From Hwangdonia seohaensis (GTDB lineage: Bacteria; Bacteroidota; Bacteroidia; Flavobacteriales; Flavobacteriaceae): a stretch of 64,000 nt of DNA. The DNA lies in the NCBI RefSeq assembly GCF_031932625.1, contig NZ_JAVSCK010000003.1:496001-560000 (forward strand), read 5' to 3'. The notes beneath the pieces were generated by a model, which worked only from the letters and a program-made list of their open reading frames with translations, was not told the DNA's origin and did no database searches. Each line of letters starts with the position of its first letter. Within the stretch, counting starts at the first letter, position 1. The position numbers and the translations under genes were made by a program. Positions 52,976 to 62,210 of the stretch are shown here, piece after piece.

Positions 52976-53873
52976 AATCCGGAGTTTCGGTTCTGGAGCC
53001 CGATGTTTTGCTGTCTGATAGCTCTCCAAAATCAAGAAGGTCTTGCGATAAAATATCTATGTCAATGCCCTTTAACATCAACGTTACCACATAGGTTTTA
53101 ATAATGGTATGTTTTCTGTATGCCGTGGCTGGTGTGTCTGTATTGGCAACAGCTGGGTTTAAATAATCGGGCCCCACATCGGGGTTGGTAATATCGTCTG
53201 TAGGGTCTTGGTTTTGGGTGTTGGTTTCTTCATCTATGGTTTTTACGCCATCGCCGTCATCGTCATCATCTAAATAATTGGGGATGCCATCCCCGTCGGT
53301 ATCATCATTGGTAAAGTCGCCATCACCATTTAAATCTTCATCTTTTGTGGGTACGTTGTCGCCGTCGTCATCTTCATCAATATAGTCCCAAATCTCATCG
53401 CCATCGGTATCGTCGTTTTCTAAATTACCATCACCGTTTCTATCTTCCAACGCCGCTGGAATTCCATCATTATCATCTTCGGTTAAAGTTGCCGTTATTT
53501 CGGCATCGCAAGTACTTGCGTAATCTTTTGTAATTATAATGTCCGACGGTGGAATATCGTTACAAAACAAATCGTTGCCTATTATTTTTTCATTGCTGTA
53601 CGTTCGGTAATTAAAGGCATTCGTGCTTTTTGTTATTAAAGTATCTGCACCAGTAAAACTTAATATTTGATCTAGCGTTAACGATTTTATAACCACGGAT
53701 AAAGACTCCGAAGGATCGCTTTTGGTCTTATAAAACACTAAGTCTGAAGTGCCACAAGTTTTTGCGTAAAAATCATTCTCAAAATCCAGTTCAACATCAA
53801 TAATATCGCCATCGCTACACGACATAAAACAAGCAAAACTAAAGGCTATTAAAGTAAAAAATAATTTACGCAT
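52968..53873 (-). CDS. Lipoprotein with thrombospondin type 3-like Ca-binding repeats
   Basis: A 301-residue lipoprotein with lipobox (CFMSCSD, Cys about residue 19), then a beta domain and a run of Asp-rich repeats of the DxDGDG type (residues about 130-225; DDNDGIPAALEDRNGDGN, DDTDGDEIWDYIDEDDDGD, DDTDGDGIPNYLDDDDDGDGV). These thrombospondin type 3-like repeats probably bind calcium and stiffen a surface stalk. The C-terminal part lacks a T9SS domain. No pathway can be assigned. Confidence 0.8.
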   Translation of the reverse strand: MRKLFFTLIAFSFACFMSCSDGDIIDVELDFENDFYAKTCGTSDLVFYKTKSDPSESLSVVIKSLTLDQILSFTGADTLITKSTNAFNYRTYSNEKIIGNDLFCNDIPPSDIIITKDYASTCDAEITATLTEDDNDGIPAALEDRNGDGNLENDDTDGDEIWDYIDEDDDGDNVPTKDEDLNGDGDFTNDDTDGDGIPNYLDDDDDGDGVKTIDEETNTQNQDPTDDITNPDVGPDYLNPAVANTDTPATAYRKHTIIKTYVVTLMLKGIDIDILSQDLLDFGELSDSKTSGSRTETPDFN

Positions 53874-53925
53874 GAGTTTGGGTTTTAAGGCAAAAATAAT
53901 GGAATTGTTATTTATAACGTATCAT

Positions 53926-53956
53926 ATTGCTAATAATTTTATTTCAAGTATTTTTG
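53926..53956 (+). promoter_or_regulatory. Bacteroidota-type promoter of the cysteine desulfurase gene
   Basis: ATTG (53926-53929), 19 bases, then TATTTTTG (53949-53956), fitting the TTG/TAnnTTTG consensus. The predicted start of transcription is near 53963, upstream of the ATG at 53989. Confidence 0.55.
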
Positions 53957-53988
53957 GCACTTATTAAACCGCTTAATTTTAATTATCG

Positions 53989-55128
53989 ATGAAACAGATA
54001 TATTTTGATAACGCCGCAACCACACAAATTCGTGATGAGGTTATTGATAAAATGGCTGAAGTGATGCGAGCTAACTACGGAAACGCTTCATCTTCGCATA
54101 GTTTTGGGAGATCGTCTAAATCGTTAATTGAAAAGTCAAGAAAAACAATTGCGGGTTATTTGAATGTATCGGCTGCCGAAATTGTGTTTACCTCTGGTGG
54201 CACCGAAGCCGATAATTTAGTGTTGCAAAGCGCTGTACGCGACCTAAAAGTGGCGCATATCATTACCTCAAAAATTGAGCACCACGCCGTTTTGCACACC
54301 ATCGATCAGCTTGAAAAAGAATACAATATAAGGGTAAGTTATGTGAATATTGACGGTAACGGAACCGTAGATTATGCGCATTTGGAAACTTTGCTTGATA
54401 CGTCTGAAAAAACTCTGGTAAGTTTAATGCATGTTAATAACGAAATCGGAAACATTTTGGATATTAAAAAAGTGGCCGATTTATGTGCAGCAAAAAACGC
54501 CATGTTTCATAGCGATACGGTACAATCGGTAGGGCATTACAAATTAGATTTACAGGATGTTAAGTTGGATTTTTTAGCGGCCGCAGCTCATAAGTTTCAC
54601 GGGCCAAAAGGCGTGGGTTTTGTTTTTATTAGGAAAAACTCGGGCTTAAAACCATTAATTTTTGGTGGCGAACAGGAACGCGGTTATAGAGCAGGGACAG
54701 AATGTGTGCATAATATTGTGGGTATCGAAGAGGCAATAAAATTGGCTTACGATAATTTAGACGAAGAGTCTGAATATATTAAATCTTTAAAGCAATATTT
54801 TATCGAACAGCTTATGGCAAAAGTCCCATCGGTAAAGTTTAATGGGTATTCAGGTGATATGGAAAAGGGAACTTATACTTTAGTAAATGTGTGTTTGCCC
54901 GTTGCACCCGAAAAAGCCGGCATGCTGTTGTTTCAGTTAGATTTAAAGGGCATTGCCTGCTCAAAAGGAAGTGCGTGCCAAAGCGGAAGCACAAAAGGCT
55001 CTCATGTGTTGGCAGAAATATTGGATGAGAGCGATATGCAAAAACCATCCATTCGGTTTTCGTTTAGTATATATAATACAAAGGAAGAAATAGATTACGT
55101 CGTTGATGTTTTGCGTGAATTTATTTAA
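53989..55128 (+). CDS. Cysteine desulfurase (IscS/NifS-like)
   Basis: A 379-residue PLP enzyme that takes sulfur from cysteine for Fe-S clusters or tRNA thiolation. PLP Lys in AAHKFHGPKGVGF (about residue 202) and the active Cys in SKGSACQSGSTKGSH (about 328) are clear. The starting MKQIYFDNAATTQIRDEVI is typical. No iscU or suf genes are adjacent, so its role may be general. The convergent PH-domain gene lies 9 bases away. Confidence 0.92.
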   Translation: MKQIYFDNAATTQIRDEVIDKMAEVMRANYGNASSSHSFGRSSKSLIEKSRKTIAGYLNVSAAEIVFTSGGTEADNLVLQSAVRDLKVAHIITSKIEHHAVLHTIDQLEKEYNIRVSYVNIDGNGTVDYAHLETLLDTSEKTLVSLMHVNNEIGNILDIKKVADLCAAKNAMFHSDTVQSVGHYKLDLQDVKLDFLAAAAHKFHGPKGVGFVFIRKNSGLKPLIFGGEQERGYRAGTECVHNIVGIEEAIKLAYDNLDEESEYIKSLKQYFIEQLMAKVPSVKFNGYSGDMEKGTYTLVNVCLPVAPEKAGMLLFQLDLKGIACSKGSACQSGSTKGSHVLAEILDESDMQKPSIRFSFSIYNTKEEIDYVVDVLREFI

Positions 55129-55137
55129 AATGTAACC

Positions 55138-55668
55138 TCATTTATGCTTGATGTCGTGCAGCAAATCGCGTATTTCTTCAAGTAAAATATTCGTTTTTTC
55201 ATTTGAAGAAACAGATTGTGAGTTGTTCTTTGAATTCGATTGAACGGCCTCGCGCTGTTTTAAAACCTGCTTTTTAAAATTGCCGGAATCAATAATTCCA
55301 ATAAGCTTCATATCACTGCCCTTGGGGTTGCTTTGGCCGGCGGTTTCAATTTTAAGAATACGCAAATCGAGGTATTTTAACAACGGATTTTCAATAAAGG
55401 TTAAATCTTGAATGTTTTCCAACGGAATTGTTTTTTCAACTTTAAACAACACGCCTTTTTTAAACTCTAAATGGCGGGTTGTCAATTGGCATTCCAAATT
55501 GTCGTAAAACCGTTTGCTAATGTGTTGTCCGAGACCTAAAATCCAAACGATTAATATCGGGATGCCCAAAATGGAAATCAGCAAAAAAAAAGAAACCACA
55601 TATAGGATGTACGATTTAATTTTTGGGTTAAATTCTGCTTTTTTAATAACAATGGGTTCTTCGGTCAT
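55138..55668 (-). CDS. PH-domain membrane protein (bPH2 / YdbT-like)
   Basis: A 176-residue protein with a hydrophobic pair of helices (about residues 17-50, ILYVVSFFLLISILGIPILIVWILGLG) followed by a bacterial PH domain (CQLTTRHLEFKKGVLFKVEKTIPLENIQDLTFIENPLLKYLDLRILKIETAG). The C-terminal tail is polar and ends in a helix with EEIRDLLHDIKHK. The DUF304-type family has no clear function; it may help keep membrane composition. It converges with the desulfurase gene. Confidence 0.8.
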   Translation of the reverse strand: MTEEPIVIKKAEFNPKIKSYILYVVSFFLLISILGIPILIVWILGLGQHISKRFYDNLECQLTTRHLEFKKGVLFKVEKTIPLENIQDLTFIENPLLKYLDLRILKIETAGQSNPKGSDMKLIGIIDSGNFKKQVLKQREAVQSNSKNNSQSVSSNEKTNILLEEIRDLLHDIKHK

Positions 55669-55832
55669 TTTTGTTTTATATGATTTTAAAAAGAAGTTGC
55701 ATAAATATACTAAATTTAAAACCTTAATAATGAGGTTGCTGTTTCTTTAAATAACAACACGCCATATTACATAGAAAACTAAAAAACTATCAATATAGCG
55801 TGTCACCAATCAAACTAACAAAAAACAATGTT

Positions 55833-56336
55833 TTAGGCTGCTTTTACATTTTTTAACAATTTGCTGATAATCATAGCCTCCCATTTTTTTACCAAATCGA
55901 ATTCGTTGCTCATTTCAAAATTTACATCGATGTTGTAAAACTCCAAAATGCTTGCCGGTTTTTTAGGGGTTTTATAAGTAATCACCAAATCTATTTTATC
56001 GGTTTCAGATTTGTTTGTTGTTTTGTTTTTTAAGCGTCTTTCGGTTTTTTTAATACTACAGGAGTTAACCGAGCTTAAATCAATTACTGCAGTGTTGTGA
56101 ACGCCGTTGATTATCTTGGAATAGAGTAGTTTATTAGCAACTTCGTCTGTTGCCATGGCGTAATAGGTGCCCCAAAAATCGACGGTTGTTAGGTCTAAAT
56201 GATGTTTTTCAGCATCTTCAAAAAACTCTTTTTTAGACTGTTTCTTTTTCTTTTTTTGAGAGGCTTGTATTAAAATTAAAGGTGTTATGACTATCAATAA
56301 TATAATGAATCCAATTATTGTGGCTTGTGTATCCAT
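55833..56336 (-). CDS. Membrane-anchored protein of unknown function
   Basis: A 167-residue protein with one N-terminal transmembrane segment (about residues 7-25), then a strongly basic stretch (KKKKKQSKKEFFED), which suggests a cytoplasmic body. The body holds DLSSVNSCSIKKTERRLKNK and YNIDVNFEMSNEFDLVKKWEAMI. No family was recognised. The pattern fits small proteins conserved in Flavobacteriaceae. The gene has short flanking spacers and no visible partner. Confidence 0.6.
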   Translation of the reverse strand: MDTQATIIGFIILLIVITPLILIQASQKKKKKQSKKEFFEDAEKHHLDLTTVDFWGTYYAMATDEVANKLLYSKIINGVHNTAVIDLSSVNSCSIKKTERRLKNKTTNKSETDKIDLVITYKTPKKPASILEFYNIDVNFEMSNEFDLVKKWEAMIISKLLKNVKAA

Positions 56337-56453
56337 GATTGAAATTTTTATTTGTTATAAGTTGAATTAGTTGGCTGTTTTGCCAATTAAAATGAAATAA
56401 TAGAGCCAATTAGTCAAACAGACCATTAGCGTAAATAAAAAGCAATCTGGAAT

Positions 56454-56837
56454 TTAAGAAAACGTATGAAACGGGTAGAGCAGAGCCTTAATAGATAGCC
56501 CCGGTTGTATGTGTTTACTATAATTTAGGTAAGTGTTTACTTTGTTTTGCGTATACGGTTCTTTGTGTTTTAAAGCCGAAAACGAAGTTTTAAAATCCTC
56601 AGTTTCAAAATTAAAATCAAAAGAAAAATCGTTGAAAACGCTATCGATAAAACCTTTATTCGAATACAAATAAGAAACAAGTGCTTTTGTAGCATCTGAG
56701 TCTTTTACGGTATCGCCTTGATGCTTTTCAACGCTTGAAACCGAATTGCTAACAACCTGTTGTATAGAAATAACATTGCCTAAGCTATAAACAAGCAAAA
56801 CACTTAAGGTAAAAATATTTCTAAAAAGCTGTTTCAT
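56454..56837 (-). CDS. Small exported protein of unknown function
   Basis: A 127-residue protein from the ATG at 56837 (MKQLFRNIFTLSVLLVYSLGN); the longer frame to 56855 adds six residues before a normal-looking signal. The mature region is hydrophilic, with no Cys and no recognised motif (SFDFNFETEDFKTSFSALKHKE). It follows the TonB receptor gene region on the minus strand, but lies between that gene and the one at 55833, so any link is uncertain. Confidence 0.5.
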   Translation of the reverse strand: MKQLFRNIFTLSVLLVYSLGNVISIQQVVSNSVSSVEKHQGDTVKDSDATKALVSYLYSNKGFIDSVFNDFSFDFNFETEDFKTSFSALKHKEPYTQNKVNTYLNYSKHIQPGLSIKALLYPFHTFS

Positions 56838-56986
56838 CTTTTGAAGGTTTTGCAAACCCTGTTTTTAGTAGTTTATTAATTTCAAGCAACATGGGTTAAA
56901 GCATCCAAAAGTCCGTTTCGGACTTTTACATATACAAAGTTATAACTGTTTTTAATACAAAATTTAAAATGGCTGTTAAAAAAACA

Positions 56987-59449
56987 TTAAAACTTCATGG
57001 TGGTTCGCACATTAAAAACCCGCGGTGTTAAAAAGTTGGGAATGGCATATTGGCGTTTGCTATACACATCGCGCACCCAAGTATTTGTTATGGAGTTTTG
57101 AACATCGAAAATGTTAAAAATCTCAACTCCAAACGTAAGTTCCTTAAATGGTTTTTTCCAACCGCTGTTAAATTGCTTTTTATCGTCAACAATTACAAAC
57201 TGAAAACCAACATCGGCGCGTTTGTACGATGGCAAACGGTTTTGGTATTCATAAGGGTCGGCATAACTTGGCGAGCCACCCGGTAAACCCGTGTTAAATA
57301 CCAAATTTAAGTACATTTTCATGCTCGGAATGTTGGGCACGTAATCCTGAAACAATGCCGCAAACTTTAAACGTTGGTCGGTGGGGCGTGCAATATAGCC
57401 TCTGTTGTTTATGTTTTCTTCGGTTTTTAAATAGCCAAAACTAAACCACGATTCGGTTCCCGGTACAAATTCGCCATTCAAACGCATATCCAATCCATAG
57501 GCATACGCTTTCGCGGAATTGTTAGCGCGATAACGGATGCGAACGTTTTCCAAAGTATAAGGGTTTACATCGCTTAAACATTTATAATAAGCCTCGGTTG
57601 TTAATTTAAAGGGGCGCTCCCACATTTTAAAACTGTAGTCATTTCCCAATACCAAATGAAACGATTGTTGCGCCTTTACATTGGGCTGAACAACGCCATC
57701 GGCATCTCGTAACTCTCTATAAAATGGTGGTTGATAATATAAGCCTCCTGCAATTCTAAACAACATATCTTTTTCCCAATAAGGTTTTATGGCGAATTGC
57801 GCACGCGGACTAAATACGATTTGATTAGAAGATGAAATGCCATCACCATTAACCGACCAATTATGCACTCGCAATCCCGCATTGTACCAAACATCACTGG
57901 TTCCTATTACAGAACGTTTGCTCCATTGGGCGTAGGCTTGCAGCCTGTTAATTTTGGTGTTGTTTGTGGCTCGCACGTTTTGAAAAGGTTCAATGGGGCC
58001 TTCAAACGGCGTGTAAGGTTGCTCGTTAAAAGCATCGATATGTGGCGGACGAATTGAAAATCCAGCGGAATCGATAACCTCCCATTCCACCAAGCTGTCG
58101 CGAATATCTTCGTTGGTATACTTAACAGACCATTCAATACGGTTGTCATTAATTTTTAAATCGCCTTTATGCTCAATCGTGGTTATAAGTGCATCTAAAT
58201 CGTTTCGTCCATGATTTAATTGTCCACCAATACCTTCGCTAAATTCAACTTCGCCCAAATCTTCATCACCAATATTGGTGTTTACTTCTCCCAATCGGTA
58301 TTGCGCTAAAATATCAAAATACTCTTCTTCTGTGGTGTGATAGGTTGATGCAATGGCATGAAGCGTTAAATTGTCGTTTGCAAAATAAGTGCCTTTCAAA
58401 GCGCCAAAAAGCGTTTGATATTGGTCTTTTTCCTGGCCTTCGTAAAATACTAATAATGCCAACGGATCAGCCAGCGTACCAAAATTGGTTTGTCGCGTTT
58501 GTGGCTCGTAATTGTATTTGTTTAATGAGGCGTTTCCTAAAAAACTCAACTGGAATTTATCGGTAAATTTATAAGTTAAAAATGCTTGAGCATCGGCAAA
58601 AGCCGCATTATAATTGGTTTCGGTTTCTTTGGCATTGACCAATAAACCATTATCGCGGTAGCGAATGCCAACAATACTTGTGAATTTTGAGTCTTTGCTT
58701 ATGTCTTCGTACGAAAGACTACCGCCCAATAAACTTAAATCGGCATTGATTTCGAATTGATACGGATTTTTATAGGTAATATCTAAAACCGATGATAATT
58801 TATCGCCGTATTTGGCTTGAAATCCACCCGATGAAAAATCGACATTCTGCACCAAATCGGTATTTACAAAACTTAAACCTTCCTGTTGCCCCGAGCGAAT
58901 TAAAAACGGCCGATACACTTCAATGCCATTTACATATACCAAATTTTCGTCGTAATTGCCACCGCGCACCGAGTATTGTGTACTCAACTCATTATTGTTG
59001 CTAACTCCGGGGAGGGTTAATAATAAATTCTCGACACCGGCATTGGCACCCGGTATTTTTCTTATGGTTTTGGGTTTTAGTGAAGTCACGCCTTCAACAT
59101 CTTTTCTGCGATTTCCAGAAACGACAACGGCTGCAATTTGGGCAACAGTGGTATTCATTACGGGATTAAACTCATGGCTTTCGCCATTTTTAAGATTGAA
59201 AGTGATGCTTATTTTTTTATAAACAAGATGAGAGAATTCAACGGTAATATCTTGGTTTGCAGGAATTTTTAAAGTGTAAAATCCGTTTTCGTTGGTGGTG
59301 GTGCCATCACTTCCGGCTTTAATGTTTACTTTGGAAACGGGCGTATTTTCTTCATTTAAAACAATACCTTTAAGGGTTGCCGTTTGCGAATAGCCCAATG
59401 CAAGAAACAATAAAAAAAGGATGGCTGTAAGTGAAAATCTTGAATTCAA
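56987..59449 (-). CDS. TonB-dependent receptor, SusC-like
   Basis: An 820-residue outer-membrane receptor. Signal peptide (about 1-22), carboxypeptidase-regulatory-like domain (about 24-105; LKGIVLNEENTPVSKVNIKAGSDGTTTNENGFY), plug (about 115-235; NLLLTLPGVSNNNELSTQYSVRGGNYDENLVYVNGIEV) and barrel, ending in VFNVRTTMKF. The plug begins with the conserved SVRGGNYDENLVYVNG motif. The ligand is unknown. A peptidase M23 gene lies 12 bases upstream and may be co-transcribed. No SusD partner is in the window, which makes glycan uptake less likely. Confidence 0.88.
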   Translation of the reverse strand: MNSRFSLTAILFLLFLALGYSQTATLKGIVLNEENTPVSKVNIKAGSDGTTTNENGFYTLKIPANQDITVEFSHLVYKKISITFNLKNGESHEFNPVMNTTVAQIAAVVVSGNRRKDVEGVTSLKPKTIRKIPGANAGVENLLLTLPGVSNNNELSTQYSVRGGNYDENLVYVNGIEVYRPFLIRSGQQEGLSFVNTDLVQNVDFSSGGFQAKYGDKLSSVLDITYKNPYQFEINADLSLLGGSLSYEDISKDSKFTSIVGIRYRDNGLLVNAKETETNYNAAFADAQAFLTYKFTDKFQLSFLGNASLNKYNYEPQTRQTNFGTLADPLALLVFYEGQEKDQYQTLFGALKGTYFANDNLTLHAIASTYHTTEEEYFDILAQYRLGEVNTNIGDEDLGEVEFSEGIGGQLNHGRNDLDALITTIEHKGDLKINDNRIEWSVKYTNEDIRDSLVEWEVIDSAGFSIRPPHIDAFNEQPYTPFEGPIEPFQNVRATNNTKINRLQAYAQWSKRSVIGTSDVWYNAGLRVHNWSVNGDGISSSNQIVFSPRAQFAIKPYWEKDMLFRIAGGLYYQPPFYRELRDADGVVQPNVKAQQSFHLVLGNDYSFKMWERPFKLTTEAYYKCLSDVNPYTLENVRIRYRANNSAKAYAYGLDMRLNGEFVPGTESWFSFGYLKTEENINNRGYIARPTDQRLKFAALFQDYVPNIPSMKMYLNLVFNTGLPGGSPSYADPYEYQNRLPSYKRADVGFQFVIVDDKKQFNSGWKKPFKELTFGVEIFNIFDVQNSITNTWVRDVYSKRQYAIPNFLTPRVFNVRTTMKF

Positions 59450-59461
59450 AAGCGAGAAAAT

Positions 59462-61147
59462 TTATTTCCTGTAAAACACAGTTTCAAAAGTAGAATTATT
59501 TCCAACATTATCGGTAACAATTAGCTTTAAATTATTTTTTGTTTCCGTAATCATCCCATCGTTAAAATCGTGTGTTAGGGTTTTTGTTTTGTAATCGTAC
59601 TCCATTAAAATCCATATTCCGTTTACGGTTGCCCTATAATTTGATATGCCAGAAAGTTCATCATCAATCTTAATTTTTAAAAATCTAAAGTTGCTTAACC
59701 ATTGTCCTTTTTTAAAATTTATCGGTGTTATGGTGGGGCTTATGGTATCGGTTGCCAATGCGAATTCTCCCAAATTTTTTGAGTAAGTCGTTAAAATATC
59801 GCCTATTTTTTTTGTTGAAGAATATGCCGGAAATTTTTTGTAACCTATCAATTTAGCAATATATAATTTGCTTTTATCCTTATCGGAATAGGCACTAACA
59901 TCATAAGAAATTTTAAAGCTTTTTTTAGTTGGAATAATGTCTTCGTGCAAAAGAAGGGTGTCGTTTTTTACATCGAAATCCAAATAAAAATTTTCGTAAA
60001 AGGTGTCTTTATATAAATCGACCGATACTTTTCCTTTTTTTAAATTGGTGGTTTCATTGGCATTAATAAAATACGGTGTCGTTTTTTTGGGTAGCGCTTC
60101 ACCGCGATTTGTTTTATTGCCTTTAATGTTTATGGTGGCCCAGGTGTTGTTGTTTTTAAAATCGCCCACTTTTATTTTGTAAACCGAATGGGTGCTATCT
60201 TTTATTGATAAAACACCATCGTTTAAAACATCTTTATACAAACTTAAAGGGTTGTTTTGATTGAATAGCTTTTGAACCCGAGATTTTTGGGTTTTGTAAT
60301 GTTCGTAATCAATAAGTCTATTGAGGTGCTTGGTTTCGCTAAATGAAAACCGACTGAAATCGAGCTCGAAGTTTTTACTGCCATTAACAAAGGTTTGGAT
60401 ATTGTAAACCCCGTTTTTATTGGCGGCCCAATTTTGTCGGTCAATGGTTTCAATGCCAAAACCAATATTGCCTATGGCTTCAATGTTTTCAACTACATAA
60501 TCGCCATTTTGTATAGGGATTAAGCGCAGTTTTGTTTTGGAATTGGATTGGTTTATAAATGAATGTTCATCCATCGGATAAGCATAAATAGAAGAAATTA
60601 GCGGGTTAATGGAATCTTTTATATCCATGCCAAACAACATGGGGTTTATGGGACGCTCCGTTTTATCGCGAATCTCATAATGTAAATGTGGGCCGCCCGA
60701 ACCGCCGGTGTTTCCGCTTAAAGCAACAATTTGGCCTTTTTCAATTTTTAATTCATCGGTGCTCGGGAACAATTCAATTTCAAAAGATTCCTTTTCATAT
60801 TGATGCTTTTTTACATAAGCCTCAATATCGGACGAAAACTTATTTAAATGCGCATAAACCGTGGTGTAACCATTTGGGTGCGTAATGTACAGGGCTTTTC
60901 CGTAGCCATAATGAGATACCTTAATTCTGCTAACAAAACCACCGGCCGAAGCGTACACATTTAGGCCCACACGCTGTTGCGTTTTTATATCCAGCCCCGA
61001 GTGAAAGTGATTGGAGCGCAACTCTGCAAACGTACCCGATAAAATTAAAGGAATGTCCAGCGGGCTTCTAAAATAATCTTGTGGATAGTTGTTTTGTGCC
61101 ACAGTAATTGTAGAGAGCAATAAAAAAAGCATGAGGGTTAATCGCAT
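59462..61147 (-). CDS. M23 family metallopeptidase (LytM-like)
   Basis: A 561-residue exported protein with signal (about 1-17, ending ITVAQ). The N-terminal peptidase M23 domain (about 40-165) has the zinc ligands in NHFHSGLDIKT and the second motif GGPHLHYEIRD. The long C-terminal part (from about 180) has beta-rich repeats. It may cleave peptidoglycan cross-links or, as a degenerate form, help in envelope assembly. Its position before the TonB receptor gene suggests a shared transcript. Confidence 0.85.
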   Translation of the reverse strand: MRLTLMLFLLLSTITVAQNNYPQDYFRSPLDIPLILSGTFAELRSNHFHSGLDIKTQQRVGLNVYASAGGFVSRIKVSHYGYGKALYITHPNGYTTVYAHLNKFSSDIEAYVKKHQYEKESFEIELFPSTDELKIEKGQIVALSGNTGGSGGPHLHYEIRDKTERPINPMLFGMDIKDSINPLISSIYAYPMDEHSFINQSNSKTKLRLIPIQNGDYVVENIEAIGNIGFGIETIDRQNWAANKNGVYNIQTFVNGSKNFELDFSRFSFSETKHLNRLIDYEHYKTQKSRVQKLFNQNNPLSLYKDVLNDGVLSIKDSTHSVYKIKVGDFKNNNTWATINIKGNKTNRGEALPKKTTPYFINANETTNLKKGKVSVDLYKDTFYENFYLDFDVKNDTLLLHEDIIPTKKSFKISYDVSAYSDKDKSKLYIAKLIGYKKFPAYSSTKKIGDILTTYSKNLGEFALATDTISPTITPINFKKGQWLSNFRFLKIKIDDELSGISNYRATVNGIWILMEYDYKTKTLTHDFNDGMITETKNNLKLIVTDNVGNNSTFETVFYRK

Positions 61148-61242
61148 ATCTATGGTTTACCAATTGAGTTAAAAAATGGTGTTAAATGGCTATTGATAGT
61201 TCTGATTGGAATTAGCTAAATTATTAATTTGGTGTGAATAAG

Positions 61243-61250
61243 CAAAGTTA
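61243..61250 (-). promoter_or_regulatory. -7-like box of the M23 peptidase gene
   Basis: TAACTTTG on the minus strand (CAAAGTTA at 61243-61250) fits TAnnTTTG. The best -33 candidate, ATTG read from 61270-61267, is only 16 bases away, shorter than usual. The expected start of transcription is near 61236, about 90 bases before the ATG at 61147. Confidence 0.35.
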
Positions 61251-61319
61251 AAAGCAATAATCGAGCCAATACTCTGGTTATGAGCCTTAATGAATAAATT
61301 AAAATTTTATGATAAAACA

Positions 61320-61351
61320 ATTGTAATTTAAGCCTAGGTATCTTAACTTTG
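61320..61351 (+). promoter_or_regulatory. Bacteroidota-type promoter before the zapA operon
   Basis: ATTG (61320-61323), a 20-base spacer and TAACTTTG (61344-61351) match the consensus. The predicted start of transcription is near 61358, 18 bases before the ATG at 61376. Confidence 0.55.
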
Positions 61352-61375
61352 TGATATAAGTATTGAAATTTGTAA

Positions 61376-61666
61376 ATGAGTCATATTGAAGATATTGTAG
61401 ATTCTTTAGAAAACAAAATTAGCAAACTATTGCACAAACAAGAGCTTTTAAAGCAAGCTAATTTAAAATTGAATGAAGAACTGGAAGCTTCAAAACAAGC
61501 ACTTCAAAACCAGGAATTGCAAATAACAACTTGGGAAGAAAAATACGAAGCGCTTAAAATGGCAAATTCGATACTTGGTAGTGACGATAATAAGAGAGAA
61601 ACAAAGCTTAAAATAAACGCATTAATTAGGGATATTGACCATTGTATTGCTCAACTTTCAGATTAA
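61376..61666 (+). CDS. Coiled-coil protein upstream of zapA
   Basis: A 96-residue protein that is almost entirely one coiled coil (about residues 5-65; DIVDSLENKISKLLHKQELLKQANLKLNEELEASKQAL), ending in a short hydrophilic tail. No signal or membrane helix is present. It lies 15 bases before zapA and shares a predicted promoter, so a cell-division role (for example a ZapB-like spacer) is plausible but unproven. Confidence 0.65.
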   Translation: MSHIEDIVDSLENKISKLLHKQELLKQANLKLNEELEASKQALQNQELQITTWEEKYEALKMANSILGSDDNKRETKLKINALIRDIDHCIAQLSD

Positions 61667-61681
61667 TGCAACATAGATTAA

Positions 61682-61975
61682 ATGTCAGAAAAGCTTAAAA
61701 TAAAGCTCTCAATAGCAAACAGGGTGTATCCCTTAACTATTGAAGCTAGTCAAGAAGAGGGATTGCGTAAGGCCGCAAAAAACATCGAGGCCATGATTAA
61801 GCAATTTGAACAAAGCTATTCTGTTAGAGACAAGCAAGATGTATTGGCTATGTGCGCCCTACAGTTTGCCTCTCAAGTTGAACAGAAATCTATTGATAAA
61901 GCGAATGTGAGCGAGCATGTGGAGGAAAAGCTAAATGCTTTAAACGAGCTGTTACAATCGCATTTAATCTCTTAA
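61682..61975 (+). CDS. zapA: Cell division protein ZapA
   Basis: A 97-residue ZapA that promotes FtsZ bundling at the division site. The N-terminal beta domain (KIKLSIANRVYPLTIEASQEEGLRKAAKNIEAMI) and C-terminal coiled coil (about 60-95) fit the family. It is expected to form dimers or tetramers. It is followed by a structured RNA region and then rny. Confidence 0.88.
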   Translation: MSEKLKIKLSIANRVYPLTIEASQEEGLRKAAKNIEAMIKQFEQSYSVRDKQDVLAMCALQFASQVEQKSIDKANVSEHVEEKLNALNELLQSHLIS

Positions 61976-61999
61976 ACGTTCTTTAAAATAAACTAAAAG

Positions 62000-62188
62000 T
62001 TACTGCCTACATTGGTTATTTTTTTTGATAAACTCAACGTTAATTCTTTAAAAAGGGTGAGTTTAAGTTGTAAAAGCAAGCTGCATGTGTTATTTATTAG
62101 CACCTAGCAGATCCTTGATCAGCTTGTTAGCCCTAAACTTGTTTTTAAGGAGTTTATACAAAACTTTATACTGGTGTAGGCTTTTTTA
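62000..62188 (+). ncRNA. ssrS: Structured RNA between zapA and rny, likely 6S RNA
   Basis: The 235-base spacer between zapA and rny can form a long hairpin. The closing stem is GCCTACATTGGT (62005-62016) with ACTGGTGTAGGC (62170-62181), 12 pairs counting four G-U, followed by a T-tract (62182-62187). Inside, CAAGCTG (62077-62083) pairs with CAGCTTG (62120-62126), and TAAACTCA pairs with TGAGTTTA near 62029-62066. The size, rod shape with an open centre and terminator-like end fit 6S RNA, the RNA polymerase mimic. In Proteobacteria the 6S gene also lies next to zapA. A Rfam 6S-Flavo match would settle it. Confidence 0.6.
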
Positions 62189-62210
62189 TATACACTAACC
62201 AACAAACATA

